Assembly (NCBI GenBank): GCA_963677885.1
Contig: OY782500.1
Coordinates: 3,968,001 to 4,032,000 of the forward strand
DNA length: 64,000 bases
Direction: 5' to 3'
Origin: UBA1351 sp963677885
GTDB lineage: Bacteria > Bacillota > Clostridia > Lachnospirales > Vallitaleaceae
Shown: positions 24,197 to 32,245 of the stretch, piece after piece
Position numbering within the stretch: position 1 is the stretch's first letter
How the letters are laid out: every line of letters starts with the position of its first letter
The notes under the pieces: generated by a model
Seen by the model: the letters and a program-made list of their open reading frames with translations, nothing else
Database searches by the model: none
Told to the model about the DNA's origin: nothing
Made by a program: the position numbers and the translations under genes

Positions 24197-24818
24197 ATGA
24201 TACCTCCTCAGGCAGTATTTTATTTAGATATTCAAGATACATGTTTTCCATGGAATGACCGAAACCAAGATTTTGTATAAAGGGTATACCGTAAAATCCG
24301 CTCATGATATGAGTCATCACGTGATTGCCGGCTTCCTGGTCTAGTCCCATTTGGCCTATTGCCTGTCCTACCATATCATAAAGCTGTATGCCACGATAAC
24401 CCCTGGTATAGGCTTTTTCATTATAGAGATAGAATTCGTAGTCACTCACTTCCATTGGGATGAATGTTTTGATCTTCAGGAAATGAGTCATTAAGGCATT
24501 CATAATGGAGGAGGCACTGGGATGGCTGGAAACTTTCGTGAATAGATAGATGATAATATCTCTACCCTTTAAATCCCTTTCTTTTATTTCATAGTTCATT
24601 TCATATTGCCAGAGTTGAATAAAATATAGGGCGATTTCTTCCTTGCTGTTGAAGTAATTAAAAAAGGTGACTTTGGAGATCCCTATTATCTGGCAAACTT
24701 GATCAATATGTAGATCTGTCAATCGGTTGCTTTCCATTTCTTTTAGAAAGACCGACAGTATATGAAGCTTCTGCTTGGCTTTTTTCTCTTCTCGTTTACT
24801 GATTTCAAATGTAAGCAT
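24189..24818 (-). CDS. TetR/AcrR-family regulator
   Basis: 209 residues. The N-terminal HTH is clear (IDQVCQIIGISKVTFFNYF, about 38-56), followed by a variable ligand-binding domain. It sits upstream of and overlaps the CPBP protease gene. The promoter region carries two copies of a quasi-palindrome around ACTTGAGTT, which fits autoregulation. The stretch between this gene and the dCMP deaminase gene has no other coding sequence. Confidence 0.88.
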   Translation of the reverse strand: MLTFEISKREEKKAKQKLHILSVFLKEMESNRLTDLHIDQVCQIIGISKVTFFNYFNSKEEIALYFIQLWQYEMNYEIKERDLKGRDIIIYLFTKVSSHPSASSIMNALMTHFLKIKTFIPMEVSDYEFYLYNEKAYTRGYRGIQLYDMVGQAIGQMGLDQEAGNHVMTHIMSGFYGIPFIQNLGFGHSMENMYLEYLNKILPEEVSYE

Positions 24819-24873
24819 GTTATACCTCGTGTTTAGAGTAAGAGTGTTAATGAGAATGTTTATCGATAATTAA

Positions 24874-24902
24874 ATATTAACTTGAGTTTAATATTTTGTC
24901 AA
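24874..24902 (-). promoter_or_regulatory. Promoter of the tetR-CPBP unit
   Basis: On the minus strand TTGACA (24902-24897), 17 bp, TAATAT (24879-24874). Confidence 0.75.
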
Positions 24903-24922
24903 CAACTTTTACTTGAGTTAAA
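24877..24922. promoter_or_regulatory. Two TetR-type operator candidates
   Basis: TTAACTTGAGTTTAA (24877-24891) overlaps the -10 box and spacer; TTTACTTGAGTTAAA (24908-24922) lies just upstream of the -35 box. Both share WACTTGAGTTWAA around an AACT-TG-AGTT dyad; centres are 31 bp apart, about three helical turns. Confidence 0.7.
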
Positions 24923-25042
24923 TAAAATTAATGATTTTCTAATGTTTCGTAAGAGGTGTTTGTTTACTTAGGGTATAGAGAGGCTGGTTTCTTGACTATT
25001 TAATTTTTTTCACGTAAAATAATGAAAATCACTCTAAGTGAC

Positions 25043-25071
25043 TTGACTAAGGAATATGACAAACGTATGAA
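25043..25071 (+). promoter_or_regulatory. Promoter of the dCMP deaminase gene
   Basis: TTGACT (25043-25048), 17 bp, TATGAA (25066-25071). Confidence 0.55.
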
Positions 25072-25119
25072 TATAGACTGGATGAATAAAGATTGGATGA
25101 ATGTCTAGAAAGGCGGCAT

Positions 25120-25614
25120 ATGATGAAGGACTGGATATCATGGGATGAATATTTTATGGGTATAGCTATCTTATCAGCTTATAGGAGCAAGGACCCCAGT
25201 ACAAAAGTTGGAGCCTGTATCGTCAATGAAAATAATAGGATAGTAGGTGTCGGCTACAATGGATTCCCGGCAGGCTGTGATGACGCAGATCTACCCTGGG
25301 ACAGGGAAGGTGATTTCTTAGACACCAAATACCCTTATGTCTGCCATGCTGAACTGAACGCCATACTAAACTCAGGAACATCCCTGCAAGGCTGCAGGCT
25401 TTATGTAGCCCTCTTTCCCTGTCATGAATGTGCTAAAGCCATTATTCAATCAGGCATCAAAGAGGTTATTTTCCTGGAAGACAAGTATGCTGATACAGAC
25501 AGTGTCATTGCCTCCAAGCGGATGCTTAAGATGGCTGGTGTAGCTATTACTCAGCTAAAGATGAATAGGGAAAGTATTACTATTAGTTTTAATGAGAATT
25601 ATAAGATGCAGTGA
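25120..25614 (+). CDS. Deoxycytidylate (dCMP) deaminase family protein
   Basis: 164 residues from ATG 25120 (or 25123), following AAAGGCGG; a TTG at 25093 opens the same frame without a good ribosome-binding site. Zinc-site motifs are CHAELNAI and FPCHECAKAI, with SKDPSTKVGACIVN and GYNGFPAGCDD typical of dCMP deaminase/ComEB-type enzymes. It converts dCMP to dUMP for thymidylate synthesis. Monocistronic, with a terminator directly behind. Confidence 0.9.
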   Translation: MMKDWISWDEYFMGIAILSAYRSKDPSTKVGACIVNENNRIVGVGYNGFPAGCDDADLPWDREGDFLDTKYPYVCHAELNAILNSGTSLQGCRLYVALFPCHECAKAIIQSGIKEVIFLEDKYADTDSVIASKRMLKMAGVAITQLKMNRESITISFNENYKMQ

Positions 25615-25628
25615 TTTAAAAGATTTTT

Positions 25629-25660
25629 GGGCTCTTGCTTTTGCAGGGGTCCTTTTTTTT
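25629..25660 (+). terminator. Terminator after the dCMP deaminase gene
   Basis: GGGCTCTTGC (25629-25638) pairs with GCAGGGGTCC (25643-25652) using three G-U pairs, tetraloop TTTT, followed by eight T residues. Confidence 0.85.
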
Positions 25661-25674
25661 GTCTGAATAGGGAC

Positions 25675-25802
25675 AGGTGCAGGCACAGGGCTCCTACTGG
25701 TCAGGCGAGTGATACCCAAATGCGATGGAGATTGAATTATTGGAGAGCGTTTGACGCATTCGTGAATCAAAGCCTAACCAGCAGGACCCTGTGCCTACAC
25801 CT
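25675..25802. repeat. 128-nt long-hairpin element, non-coding
   Basis: Left arm 25675-25724 and right arm 25755-25802 pair over almost their whole length; most differences are C/T or A/G changes that keep G-U pairs in RNA. Ends AGGTG...CACCT; loop 30 nt. No target duplication was seen. It may be a structured RNA or a small inverted-repeat element. It lies in the roughly 500-bp gap between the dCMP deaminase and padR genes, which otherwise holds a terminator, a tandem repeat and a promoter. Confidence 0.65.
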
Positions 25803-25826
25803 TGCGCATTGAAGACAGAAAGTAGG

Positions 25827-25892
25827 ACTGAAAAGCAGACTCCCGATACTTGATAGATTACTGAAAAGCAGACTCCTGGTACTTGATAGTTT
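25827..25892 (+). repeat. 33-bp tandem repeat, two copies
   Basis: Units 25827-25859 and 25860-25892 both begin ACTGAAAAGCAGACTCC and end in ACTTGATAG plus a few bases, differing at about five positions. Non-coding. Confidence 0.8.
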
Positions 25893-26027
25893 ATTGTAAT
25901 AAAATGGAATATATTGTAGGATGGGTAATTTGAAAAAAATTAGGTTTGAAATGCAATAAAGCCTTATAAAATAAGGGCTTAGACCTGGTTTGGAGTGTGG
26001 ACTTGTGTGTGAAAGGATATAATTTTA

Positions 26028-26057
26028 TTGACAATACTGTGTGATACACACTATAAT
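26028..26057 (+). promoter_or_regulatory. Promoter of the padR unit with internal dyad
   Basis: TTGACA (26028-26033), 18 bp, TATAAT (26052-26057). The spacer contains GTGTG-ATA-CACAC (26039-26051), a likely operator for the PadR protein encoded next. Confidence 0.75.
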
Positions 26058-26122
26058 GATATCACAAGGTAAGGTGTGACGAAGCGGTATAGTGAGTTAC
26101 ACTCTTGGATAAGGAGGTAGAC

Positions 26123-26464
26123 ATGGCAGATAATAATACAGTGAATAATATATTGCAGGAGTTGAAGAGAGGTACCTTGGTGATGACGGTTCTTTTGAAT
26201 CTTCAGGATAAGGAGTATGGGTATTCTTTAATCAGTAAGATGCAGGATGCAGGCATACAGATTGAACAGAATACCTTGTACCCCCTTTTGAGGCGGTTGG
26301 AGAAGCAGGGACTTTTGTCCAGTTTGTGGGACACCAGTGAATCAAGGCCCAGAAAGTATTACATTATCAGTGATGAAGGAAAAGCAGCATTGGATATTAT
26401 ATTGGAAGAATGGAATCGGATGAATGCATCCATTGAGATCATGTTAAAGGAGATGGAAGAATGA
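26123..26464 (+). CDS. PadR-family transcriptional regulator
   Basis: 113 residues from ATG 26123, 5 nt after AAGGAGG (an in-frame codon at 26105 is upstream of that site). PadR winged helix: LKRGTLVMTVLLNLQ, YGYSLISKMQDAG, NTLYPLLRRLEKQGLL, RKYYIISDEGK, and a short C-terminal dimerisation helix. It overlaps the next gene by 4 bp. PadR next to a HAAS-domain membrane protein is a common Firmicutes module; the dyad inside its promoter points to autoregulation. Confidence 0.92.
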   Translation: MADNNTVNNILQELKRGTLVMTVLLNLQDKEYGYSLISKMQDAGIQIEQNTLYPLLRRLEKQGLLSSLWDTSESRPRKYYIISDEGKAALDIILEEWNRMNASIEIMLKEMEE

Positions 26465-27393
26465 AACTAGTTGAGAAATATTTATATGCAATAGGTAGAC
26501 AATTACCCAATAAAGGAAAAGAAGAAGTCATTGCGGAGCTTAGATCGACACTTTTAGATACTATTGAGGGAACTTACGGACCAGAAGCCAATGAGGATGA
26601 AATCAGTCAGGTGCTTAAATCTTTTGGTCCTCCTTCTGAAGTGGCCAAGGAATACGGAAAAAGCCGTTTTGTCGTTCATCCGGCCCTCACAGACCTATAC
26701 TGGTTGATTGTAAAGATCGTATTTTTTGCTATGCTTGGTGCCTTTACGATTATCTTTGTAGTCCAGTTGTTTTCAGACGTTCAGGAACTTGGAAGTATTC
26801 CTTTTGGATTGTTGGGTATCCTAAACAATGGTATTAATGCATCCCTAGCTTCTATGGGAATGATTACCCTGATTTTTGCCTTTATCTCTAAAAATATGCA
26901 GGAAAAAACAATGACTGATGAGTGGGATCCTAAACATCTGGAAGAGTTACCATCAGATAAAGAAGCTGTATCGGCTATTGGAACAGCTGTTGGCATCGTT
27001 TTTGCAGTGGTCTTCATGGTTCTTTTTAACCTATTCCCAGAGATTATGAATGCGCCTACCCAAGTTCTTCGTGACAGTGGATTAAAGTCTATTCACACGA
27101 TCAATATGGAAGTCTTTAGAACCTACCTACCTGTCCTTAATACGATTTGGGTTCTGACTATATTCGTATCTATCTACACCTTGATCAGAATGGCTAAGAC
27201 TAAAAGTTTTCGAGTAATGAATATTATACTTAGCTGTGGCGCTATTGCCCTCTTTTACGTCATGACCTTTGACCCAGAACTTTATATGGGATCTACAGGA
27301 TTCATTGGATTTAGAGCACTCTTTATGTTCCTTCTGGTCGTATCTGTTATCGATGTTATCAGTGAAACTATTAAATTTTTTGTACATGAATAA
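26461..27393 (+). CDS. HAAS-domain membrane protein
   Basis: 310 residues. The N-terminal about 70 residues form a cytoplasmic helical domain (VEKYLYAIGRQLP, VIAELRSTLLD, VLKSFGPPSEVAKEYG), the HAAS sensory module typical of PadR partners. Six or so membrane helices follow. No enzymatic motif is seen. The ATGA overlap with padR indicates coupled expression. It likely senses or transduces a membrane signal to PadR (inference from family pairing). Confidence 0.82.
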   Translation: MKLVEKYLYAIGRQLPNKGKEEVIAELRSTLLDTIEGTYGPEANEDEISQVLKSFGPPSEVAKEYGKSRFVVHPALTDLYWLIVKIVFFAMLGAFTIIFVVQLFSDVQELGSIPFGLLGILNNGINASLASMGMITLIFAFISKNMQEKTMTDEWDPKHLEELPSDKEAVSAIGTAVGIVFAVVFMVLFNLFPEIMNAPTQVLRDSGLKSIHTINMEVFRTYLPVLNTIWVLTIFVSIYTLIRMAKTKSFRVMNIILSCGAIALFYVMTFDPELYMGSTGFIGFRALFMFLLVVSVIDVISETIKFFVHE

Positions 27394-27405
27394 GAGGAAA
27401 AGAAC

Positions 27406-28392
27406 ATGATAAAGACAATGAAGGCTGCCTGTGTATCAGCCTATGGATTAAAAGATGTTATTGAAATAAAAGATATTGAAATACCTGAGATAAAAGAGGA
27501 TGAAATCCTGGTTAAGGTTGGATATTCTTCCATTAACTATGCGGACCATGCAACCCTCACCGGAAAACCCTTCTTAATTCGGGCAACAACAGGATTCTTA
27601 AAACCTAAAAATCCAATTATTGGAATGGATATTGCCGGAGAGGTTGTTGAAGTTGGGAAAGCTGTCAAGTCTTTTGTAAAAGGTGACCGGGTCTTTGGTG
27701 ACTTGTCTATGTTAGGTATGGGAGCCTATGGCCAATATGTCGCGGTTAAGGAAGAAACTGTTGTTGGCCTGCCTAAAGATTTTACCCTAGATAATGCTGC
27801 AGGAATCCCTTTGGCAGGCGTAACTGCCTTACAAGGTCTTAGAGATATAGGAAAACTGACACCTGGTCAGAGGGTTCTGGTTAATGGAGCCTCCGGTGGA
27901 GTTGGATCTTTTGCAGTTCAGATTGCAAAGGCTATGGGAGCCCATGTAACGGCAATTTGTAGAGAGGACAAGGTGGACAGGGTGATGACCCTTGGCCCGG
28001 ACAAAGTTATCAACTATTCAAAAGAAGATGTTACAGGATTGGGACAAACCTATGATCTGATTTTTGATTGTGCCGCCTACCGTCCTGCAAAAGACTATGA
28101 TCCCATTTTATCTGAAAAGGGCCTTTATATCTGTAATGGTGGCAGCATGAAGCATTTATTCAAAGTCATGATTTTTGGAAAACTTATGTCCAGGAAAGAT
28201 GGAAAGACCTATACCAATTACCTGGCAAAATCCAATAAAAGGGACCTGGAAACGCTGGCTGCCTATATGGAAAAAGGTCAGTTATCTACTTTGATTGATA
28301 AGACCTATAACCTCGACAAGCTGGAAGGAGCCTTTGAACGATACATTTCCCGTCAGGTTTGTGGGAAAATCATTATTGACCTTCAAGATTAA
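27406..28392 (+). CDS. Zinc-independent MDR oxidoreductase (quinone oxidoreductase-like)
   Basis: 328 residues. GroES-like N-terminal domain (NYADHATLTGKP, PIIGMDIAGEVVEVG) and Rossmann domain with VLVNGASGGVGSFAVQIAKA for NAD(P)H. The structural-zinc cysteines of alcohol dehydrogenases are absent, as in QOR/YhdH-type reductases, which reduce quinones or enones. GAGGAAAAGAAC precedes ATG 27406, 12 bp after the HAAS gene, so it may share that transcript. Its last 20 bp overlap the convergent dus gene. Confidence 0.88.
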   Translation: MIKTMKAACVSAYGLKDVIEIKDIEIPEIKEDEILVKVGYSSINYADHATLTGKPFLIRATTGFLKPKNPIIGMDIAGEVVEVGKAVKSFVKGDRVFGDLSMLGMGAYGQYVAVKEETVVGLPKDFTLDNAAGIPLAGVTALQGLRDIGKLTPGQRVLVNGASGGVGSFAVQIAKAMGAHVTAICREDKVDRVMTLGPDKVINYSKEDVTGLGQTYDLIFDCAAYRPAKDYDPILSEKGLYICNGGSMKHLFKVMIFGKLMSRKDGKTYTNYLAKSNKRDLETLAAYMEKGQLSTLIDKTYNLDKLEGAFERYISRQVCGKIIIDLQD

Positions 28393-29317
28393 AGATGTCT
28401 TCAATTAAGCTTTTATATGCCTCCATAGTGGGGCATTTTTTTAATTGCTTAAGAAACTTATCCCTGCTTGAAAAATTCCTGGATAAGTAGAACCAGAATT
28501 CTTTCATATGGTCAAGTTTATGTTTATCGCCGGATAGGACATGGTCATAGTGATTCAATACATCTTGATGAAAGCTTTTAAGAAGAGAAAAACGTTGGCT
28601 GACAGAAAAAGTTTCTCCCATGATTTCCCTTGCCAGGAAAGGATTCATAAGGGCTCCCCGGCCAATCATAAAGGTGTCTATATCCGGATAAAGGCATTGT
28701 ATATGTTTGAAATCATTTAGGGTCTCAATGTCACCGTTATAGATCAGTGGATGTTTGCAGATATCTTTTATGTCGCGAAAACCTTTTTGATCCACATGAC
28801 CTGTGTATTTTTGCAGACCAATTCGTCCGTGAAGAATAATGGAATGAAGGGGATAATCGTTGAGTATTTCCATTAAAGCCAAGCCCTCTGACGGATCATT
28901 AAGGCCTAAGCGCATTTTGATACTGAGATCAAAAGAGCCGTCTGAGCAGACATCATCTAGAAAAGCCTTGACCAAGTCAGGATGAGGTAGGATTCCGGAA
29001 CCTTTTTTCTTCTTGGTAACCATAGGATAGGGACAGCCTATATTCCAGTTGATTTCTTTGTAGCCCAGGTCCCTAATATCCCTTGCATAAGATAGAAAAT
29101 CCTGGCTATTGTTGCCAAGGAGCTGGGGGATGACTTTTACTCCAGGATCATTGACTTCCGGCATCAGGTCTTTAAAAAGTTTGGGACTTTTTTTGCCTGG
29201 GTTTGTCGTTGCGATAAAGGGGGCGTAATATGCATCAAAGCCTCCGAAATAGGTGTTATATAAATTTCTATAGAAGGAGATGGTCATACCCCGAATAGGG
29301 GCTAAATATAATTTCAT
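28373..29317 (-). CDS. tRNA-dihydrouridine synthase family protein
   Basis: 314 residues with the Dus TIM barrel: LAPIRGMTI at the N-terminus, INWNIGCPYPMVTKKKKG with the catalytic cysteine, IKMRLG, IILHGRI, NGDI and FMIGRGALMNPFL for FMN binding. It reduces uridine in the tRNA D-loop with FMN and NAD(P)H. Length is typical. The 3' end overlaps the oxidoreductase gene by 20 bp tail to tail, and no separate terminator exists between them. Confidence 0.92.
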   Translation of the reverse strand: MKLYLAPIRGMTISFYRNLYNTYFGGFDAYYAPFIATTNPGKKSPKLFKDLMPEVNDPGVKVIPQLLGNNSQDFLSYARDIRDLGYKEINWNIGCPYPMVTKKKKGSGILPHPDLVKAFLDDVCSDGSFDLSIKMRLGLNDPSEGLALMEILNDYPLHSIILHGRIGLQKYTGHVDQKGFRDIKDICKHPLIYNGDIETLNDFKHIQCLYPDIDTFMIGRGALMNPFLAREIMGETFSVSQRFSLLKSFHQDVLNHYDHVLSGDKHKLDHMKEFWFYLSRNFSSRDKFLKQLKKCPTMEAYKSLIEDIFNLEGQ

Positions 29318-29518
29318 GGTTTACCTTTCGTTCTTAAAGGAAATATCATATAAATAGGTTAGGACCGATTGATGGATTGAGGTCCTTGGTTTAGCCACAT
29401 TATAGCATAGGTAGCTATGGTGAGCCTAGGAGCTTTTGAGATTTTGTGATAAACTAAAATCAAAAGTCCGGTAAACATAGGACTGGATTTATAAAATGGA
29501 TTAATAAAGGAGAGTCAA

Positions 29519-30637
29519 ATGGATATAAAACCTTTTAAATTGGAGCGGTATTTTGCCTTACATGAATTTTCTGCCCCTTTTCTCATGTCTTGTTCAGACT
29601 GTGAGGCTTTAACCACAGAGGAAGTTTTAGGTATGGCAGATGAAAAAATGCAAGCTATGTGGAAGGATCTCAAACTGTCCTACACAGATTCGAAAGGTCA
29701 TCCCATGCTGCGCCAGGAAATTGCCGGCTTGTATGAGACTGTAGGTGAAGAGGAAATCCTGGTGACGGTTCCAGAAGAAGGCATATATATCGCTATGCGA
29801 ACCTTACTAGAAGCCGGTGATCATGTCATTGTGTCCTATCCAGCTTATCAGTCCTTATACGAGATTGCAGGAACGATAGGCTGCCAAATATCCTATTGGA
29901 AACCTGAAGCTGGAGAGAGGTGGTCTTTCGATATCAGAGAGCTAAAGAAGCTGATTCAGGATAAAACTAAGTTGATTGTCATTAATTTTCCTCATAATCC
30001 TACGGGAGCGACCTTAAGCAAAGATGAAATTGAGGCAATCGTATCCATGGCAAAAGAAGTTGGAGCCTATGTCTTTTCTGATGAAATGTACCGTCTGTTA
30101 GAGTATGAAGAAGGATACAGGCTGCCGGCTATAGCTGATTTATATGTCAAGGGGATATCCTTATCCGGTATGTCCAAGACATTTGCCCTACCTGGTCTTA
30201 GAGTTGGCTGGCTAGCCACCAGAGACAGGGAAGTGATGAAGAAGTTCCAGGTTTACAAGGATTACACGACCATATGCGGTTCTGGCCCCAGTGAAATACT
30301 GGCCATCATAGCCTTAAGGGCAAAAGACCTGATTATTAAGAGAAATTTAGGTATCATTGAAAATAATCTTCGTACTATAGAAGGTTTCCTGGAAAAACAT
30401 AAGAAGCTTTTCTCTTGGCAACCACCCATAGCCGGACCCATTGGCTTTGGCAAATACTTGGGTGATGAAGGCGTAGATAGCCTGTGTCAACAACTGATTG
30501 ATGAAAAAGGGATTATGTTGCTTGGAGCCCATCATTTTGACTATCAGGGAAATTACTTCCGTTTAGGTTTTGCCAGAAAAAACTTGCCTGAAATCTTAGA
30601 TGTTCTGGATCAATGGCTGGAAGAGAAGAAGAAATGA
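29519..30637 (+). CDS. Class I/II PLP-dependent aminotransferase
   Basis: 372 residues, fold-type I. NFPHNPTG holds the substrate-contacting Asn; FSDEMYRLLEY holds the PLP-binding Asp and Tyr; SGMSKTFALPGLRVGW contains the Schiff-base lysine and the phosphate-binding Arg. Substrate cannot be read from sequence. AAGGAGAGTCAA precedes ATG 29519. A second, distinct aminotransferase gene (hisC-like) follows 100 bp later with its own promoter. Confidence 0.87.
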   Translation: MDIKPFKLERYFALHEFSAPFLMSCSDCEALTTEEVLGMADEKMQAMWKDLKLSYTDSKGHPMLRQEIAGLYETVGEEEILVTVPEEGIYIAMRTLLEAGDHVIVSYPAYQSLYEIAGTIGCQISYWKPEAGERWSFDIRELKKLIQDKTKLIVINFPHNPTGATLSKDEIEAIVSMAKEVGAYVFSDEMYRLLEYEEGYRLPAIADLYVKGISLSGMSKTFALPGLRVGWLATRDREVMKKFQVYKDYTTICGSGPSEILAIIALRAKDLIIKRNLGIIENNLRTIEGFLEKHKKLFSWQPPIAGPIGFGKYLGDEGVDSLCQQLIDEKGIMLLGAHHFDYQGNYFRLGFARKNLPEILDVLDQWLEEKKK

Positions 30638-30648
30638 CAATTTAGTTG

Positions 30649-30677
30649 TTTACCATGCTAAAGTACTGTGCTATAAT
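30649..30677 (+). promoter_or_regulatory. Promoter of the hisC-like gene
   Basis: TTTACC (30649-30654), 17 bp, TATAAT (30672-30677). Confidence 0.65.
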
Positions 30678-30739
30678 ACCATGTATTATAAAAGATGGTT
30701 TTATGGTCCTCATTATGGACTTGAGAAAGGAACGATATT

Positions 30740-31801
30740 GTGAGTAAATACTGGAGTCAGGTTGTTAAGACAGTTGAACCCTATGTGCCGGGAGAACAAC
30801 CTAGAGACAAAAAATATATAAAATTGAATACGAATGAGAATCCATATCCACCATCACCTATGGTGCTGGAAGCTTTGAAAAATCAGATTTCAGGTGACCT
30901 AAGGTTATATCCTGATCCGGTCTGTAAGGACCTCATTGAGTCTATTGCTGATTTCTACCATATAGACAAGAACCAGGTTTTTGTAGGTAACGGGTCGGAT
31001 GAAGTGTTGGCCTTTGCCTTCCTTGCCTATTTTAATGAAGGTGATAGGATTTTATACCCGGATATTACCTATTCTTTCTATCCAGTTTACTCCAACTTGT
31101 TTCAAGTAGATTATGATCCCATTCCATTAACCGATAGCTTTGAGGTCAATATTGAAGATTACAAGAGGGATAACAAGGGAGTAATCATTGCCAATCCCAA
31201 TGCTCCAACCGGTAAACTCTTAACTTTGGAGGCCATTAAGCAGATCCTAGAATGGAATAAAGACCAGGTGGTTATTGTTGACGAGGCCTATATCGACTTT
31301 GGAGGTCAATCTGCTCTTTCGCTGATAGAAGACTATGACAACCTTTTAGTGGTTCAAACTATGTCAAAATCCAGATCTCTTGCTGGGATGCGAATTGGTT
31401 TTGCCATTGGACATCCTGATTTAATCGATGGTTTGAACAGGGTTAAGAACTCTATTAATTCCTATACTATTGACCGGTTGGCTCTGGCAGCAGGAACAGC
31501 TGCTATGAAGGACGAGGCTTATTTTGAGGAAACCAGGCATAAAATCATGGCGACAAGAGACTGGGTTAGTCAGGAATTAAGTGATCTTGGGTTTGACGTC
31601 ATTCCATCAGCTGCTAATTTTATTTTTGCTTCCCCGGTTTCAGTCAAAGCTGAGGAACTTTTCCGTGAGTTAAAAGACAAGGGGCTATTGGTTAGGTATT
31701 TTAACAAACCTAGAATCAGTGAGTATTTAAGAATATCCATAGGGACGGACCAGGAAATGAAAGACTTTATTGAAGGTGTCAGAGACATTCTTGGGAAATA
31801 G
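30740..31801 (+). CDS. hisC: Histidinol-phosphate aminotransferase HisC
   Basis: 353 residues from GTG 30740. HisC-like features: IKLNTNENPYPPSP at the N-terminus, NPNAPTGKLL, VDEAYIDFGG, TMSKSRSLAGMRIGFAIG with the PLP lysine, and the C-terminal LRISIGTDQEM. It converts histidinol phosphate and 2-oxoglutarate to imidazole acetol phosphate and glutamate, and in many bacteria also acts on aromatic keto acids. No other his gene is nearby. A terminator follows. Confidence 0.88.
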   Translation: MSKYWSQVVKTVEPYVPGEQPRDKKYIKLNTNENPYPPSPMVLEALKNQISGDLRLYPDPVCKDLIESIADFYHIDKNQVFVGNGSDEVLAFAFLAYFNEGDRILYPDITYSFYPVYSNLFQVDYDPIPLTDSFEVNIEDYKRDNKGVIIANPNAPTGKLLTLEAIKQILEWNKDQVVIVDEAYIDFGGQSALSLIEDYDNLLVVQTMSKSRSLAGMRIGFAIGHPDLIDGLNRVKNSINSYTIDRLALAAGTAAMKDEAYFEETRHKIMATRDWVSQELSDLGFDVIPSAANFIFASPVSVKAEELFRELKDKGLLVRYFNKPRISEYLRISIGTDQEMKDFIEGVRDILGK

Positions 31802-31867
31802 AAATGGATGAGTCTTTGTGATTAAGACAAGAAACTTGCAAATTTAATAGAGACCGTTTATCATAAA

Positions 31868-31896
31868 GGTGTTGCACAAGGTGTAGCACCTTTTTT
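31868..31896 (+). terminator. Terminator after hisC
   Basis: GGTGTTGC (31868-31875) pairs with GTAGCACC (31883-31890) including two G-U pairs, followed by six T residues. Confidence 0.82.
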
Positions 31897-31988
31897 AACT
31901 TAAAATTTTCCTGGTTAAAGGAGTCAGTGCTTGCGCTTCAGCAGGAGTTAGCTATACCTGTAACAAAGTTAAGGGACGGAGGCTTTAT

Positions 31989-32222
31989 ATGAAAATTTCT
32001 ATGGAAACACAAGAAAGAGATGTCTACATCAAGAAAATCCAAGATTTCTATTACAATGAGAAAGATGAGGAAATCGGTATTATTGCAGCTTCAGAAATTT
32101 TAGACTTTTTTCTGGAGGATCTAGGCATAGAAATATATAATAAGGCAGTTATGGAAAGTAAAAAGTTTTTAAACAAAAAATTAGACGATCTCGTCTATGA
32201 TTTTGATGATTTATTAAAATAA
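31989..32222 (+). CDS. DUF2164 family small protein
   Basis: 77 residues, with the pattern IKKIQDFYYNEKDEEIG, LDFFLEDLGIEIYN and AVMESKKFL that marks DUF2164, a family of unknown function found across bacteria. GGGACGGAGGCTTTAT gives a good ribosome-binding site. The PHP phosphoesterase gene starts 23 bp later, so they are probably co-transcribed. Confidence 0.78.
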   Translation: MKISMETQERDVYIKKIQDFYYNEKDEEIGIIAASEILDFFLEDLGIEIYNKAVMESKKFLNKKLDDLVYDFDDLLK

Positions 32223-32245
32223 ATTCAGCAGTAAAAGAGGTTGGA

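Noticed and set aside
25555..25812. Short ORFs on both strands over the 128-nt hairpin
   Set aside because: They arise from the inverted repeat, have no ribosome-binding site and resemble no family.
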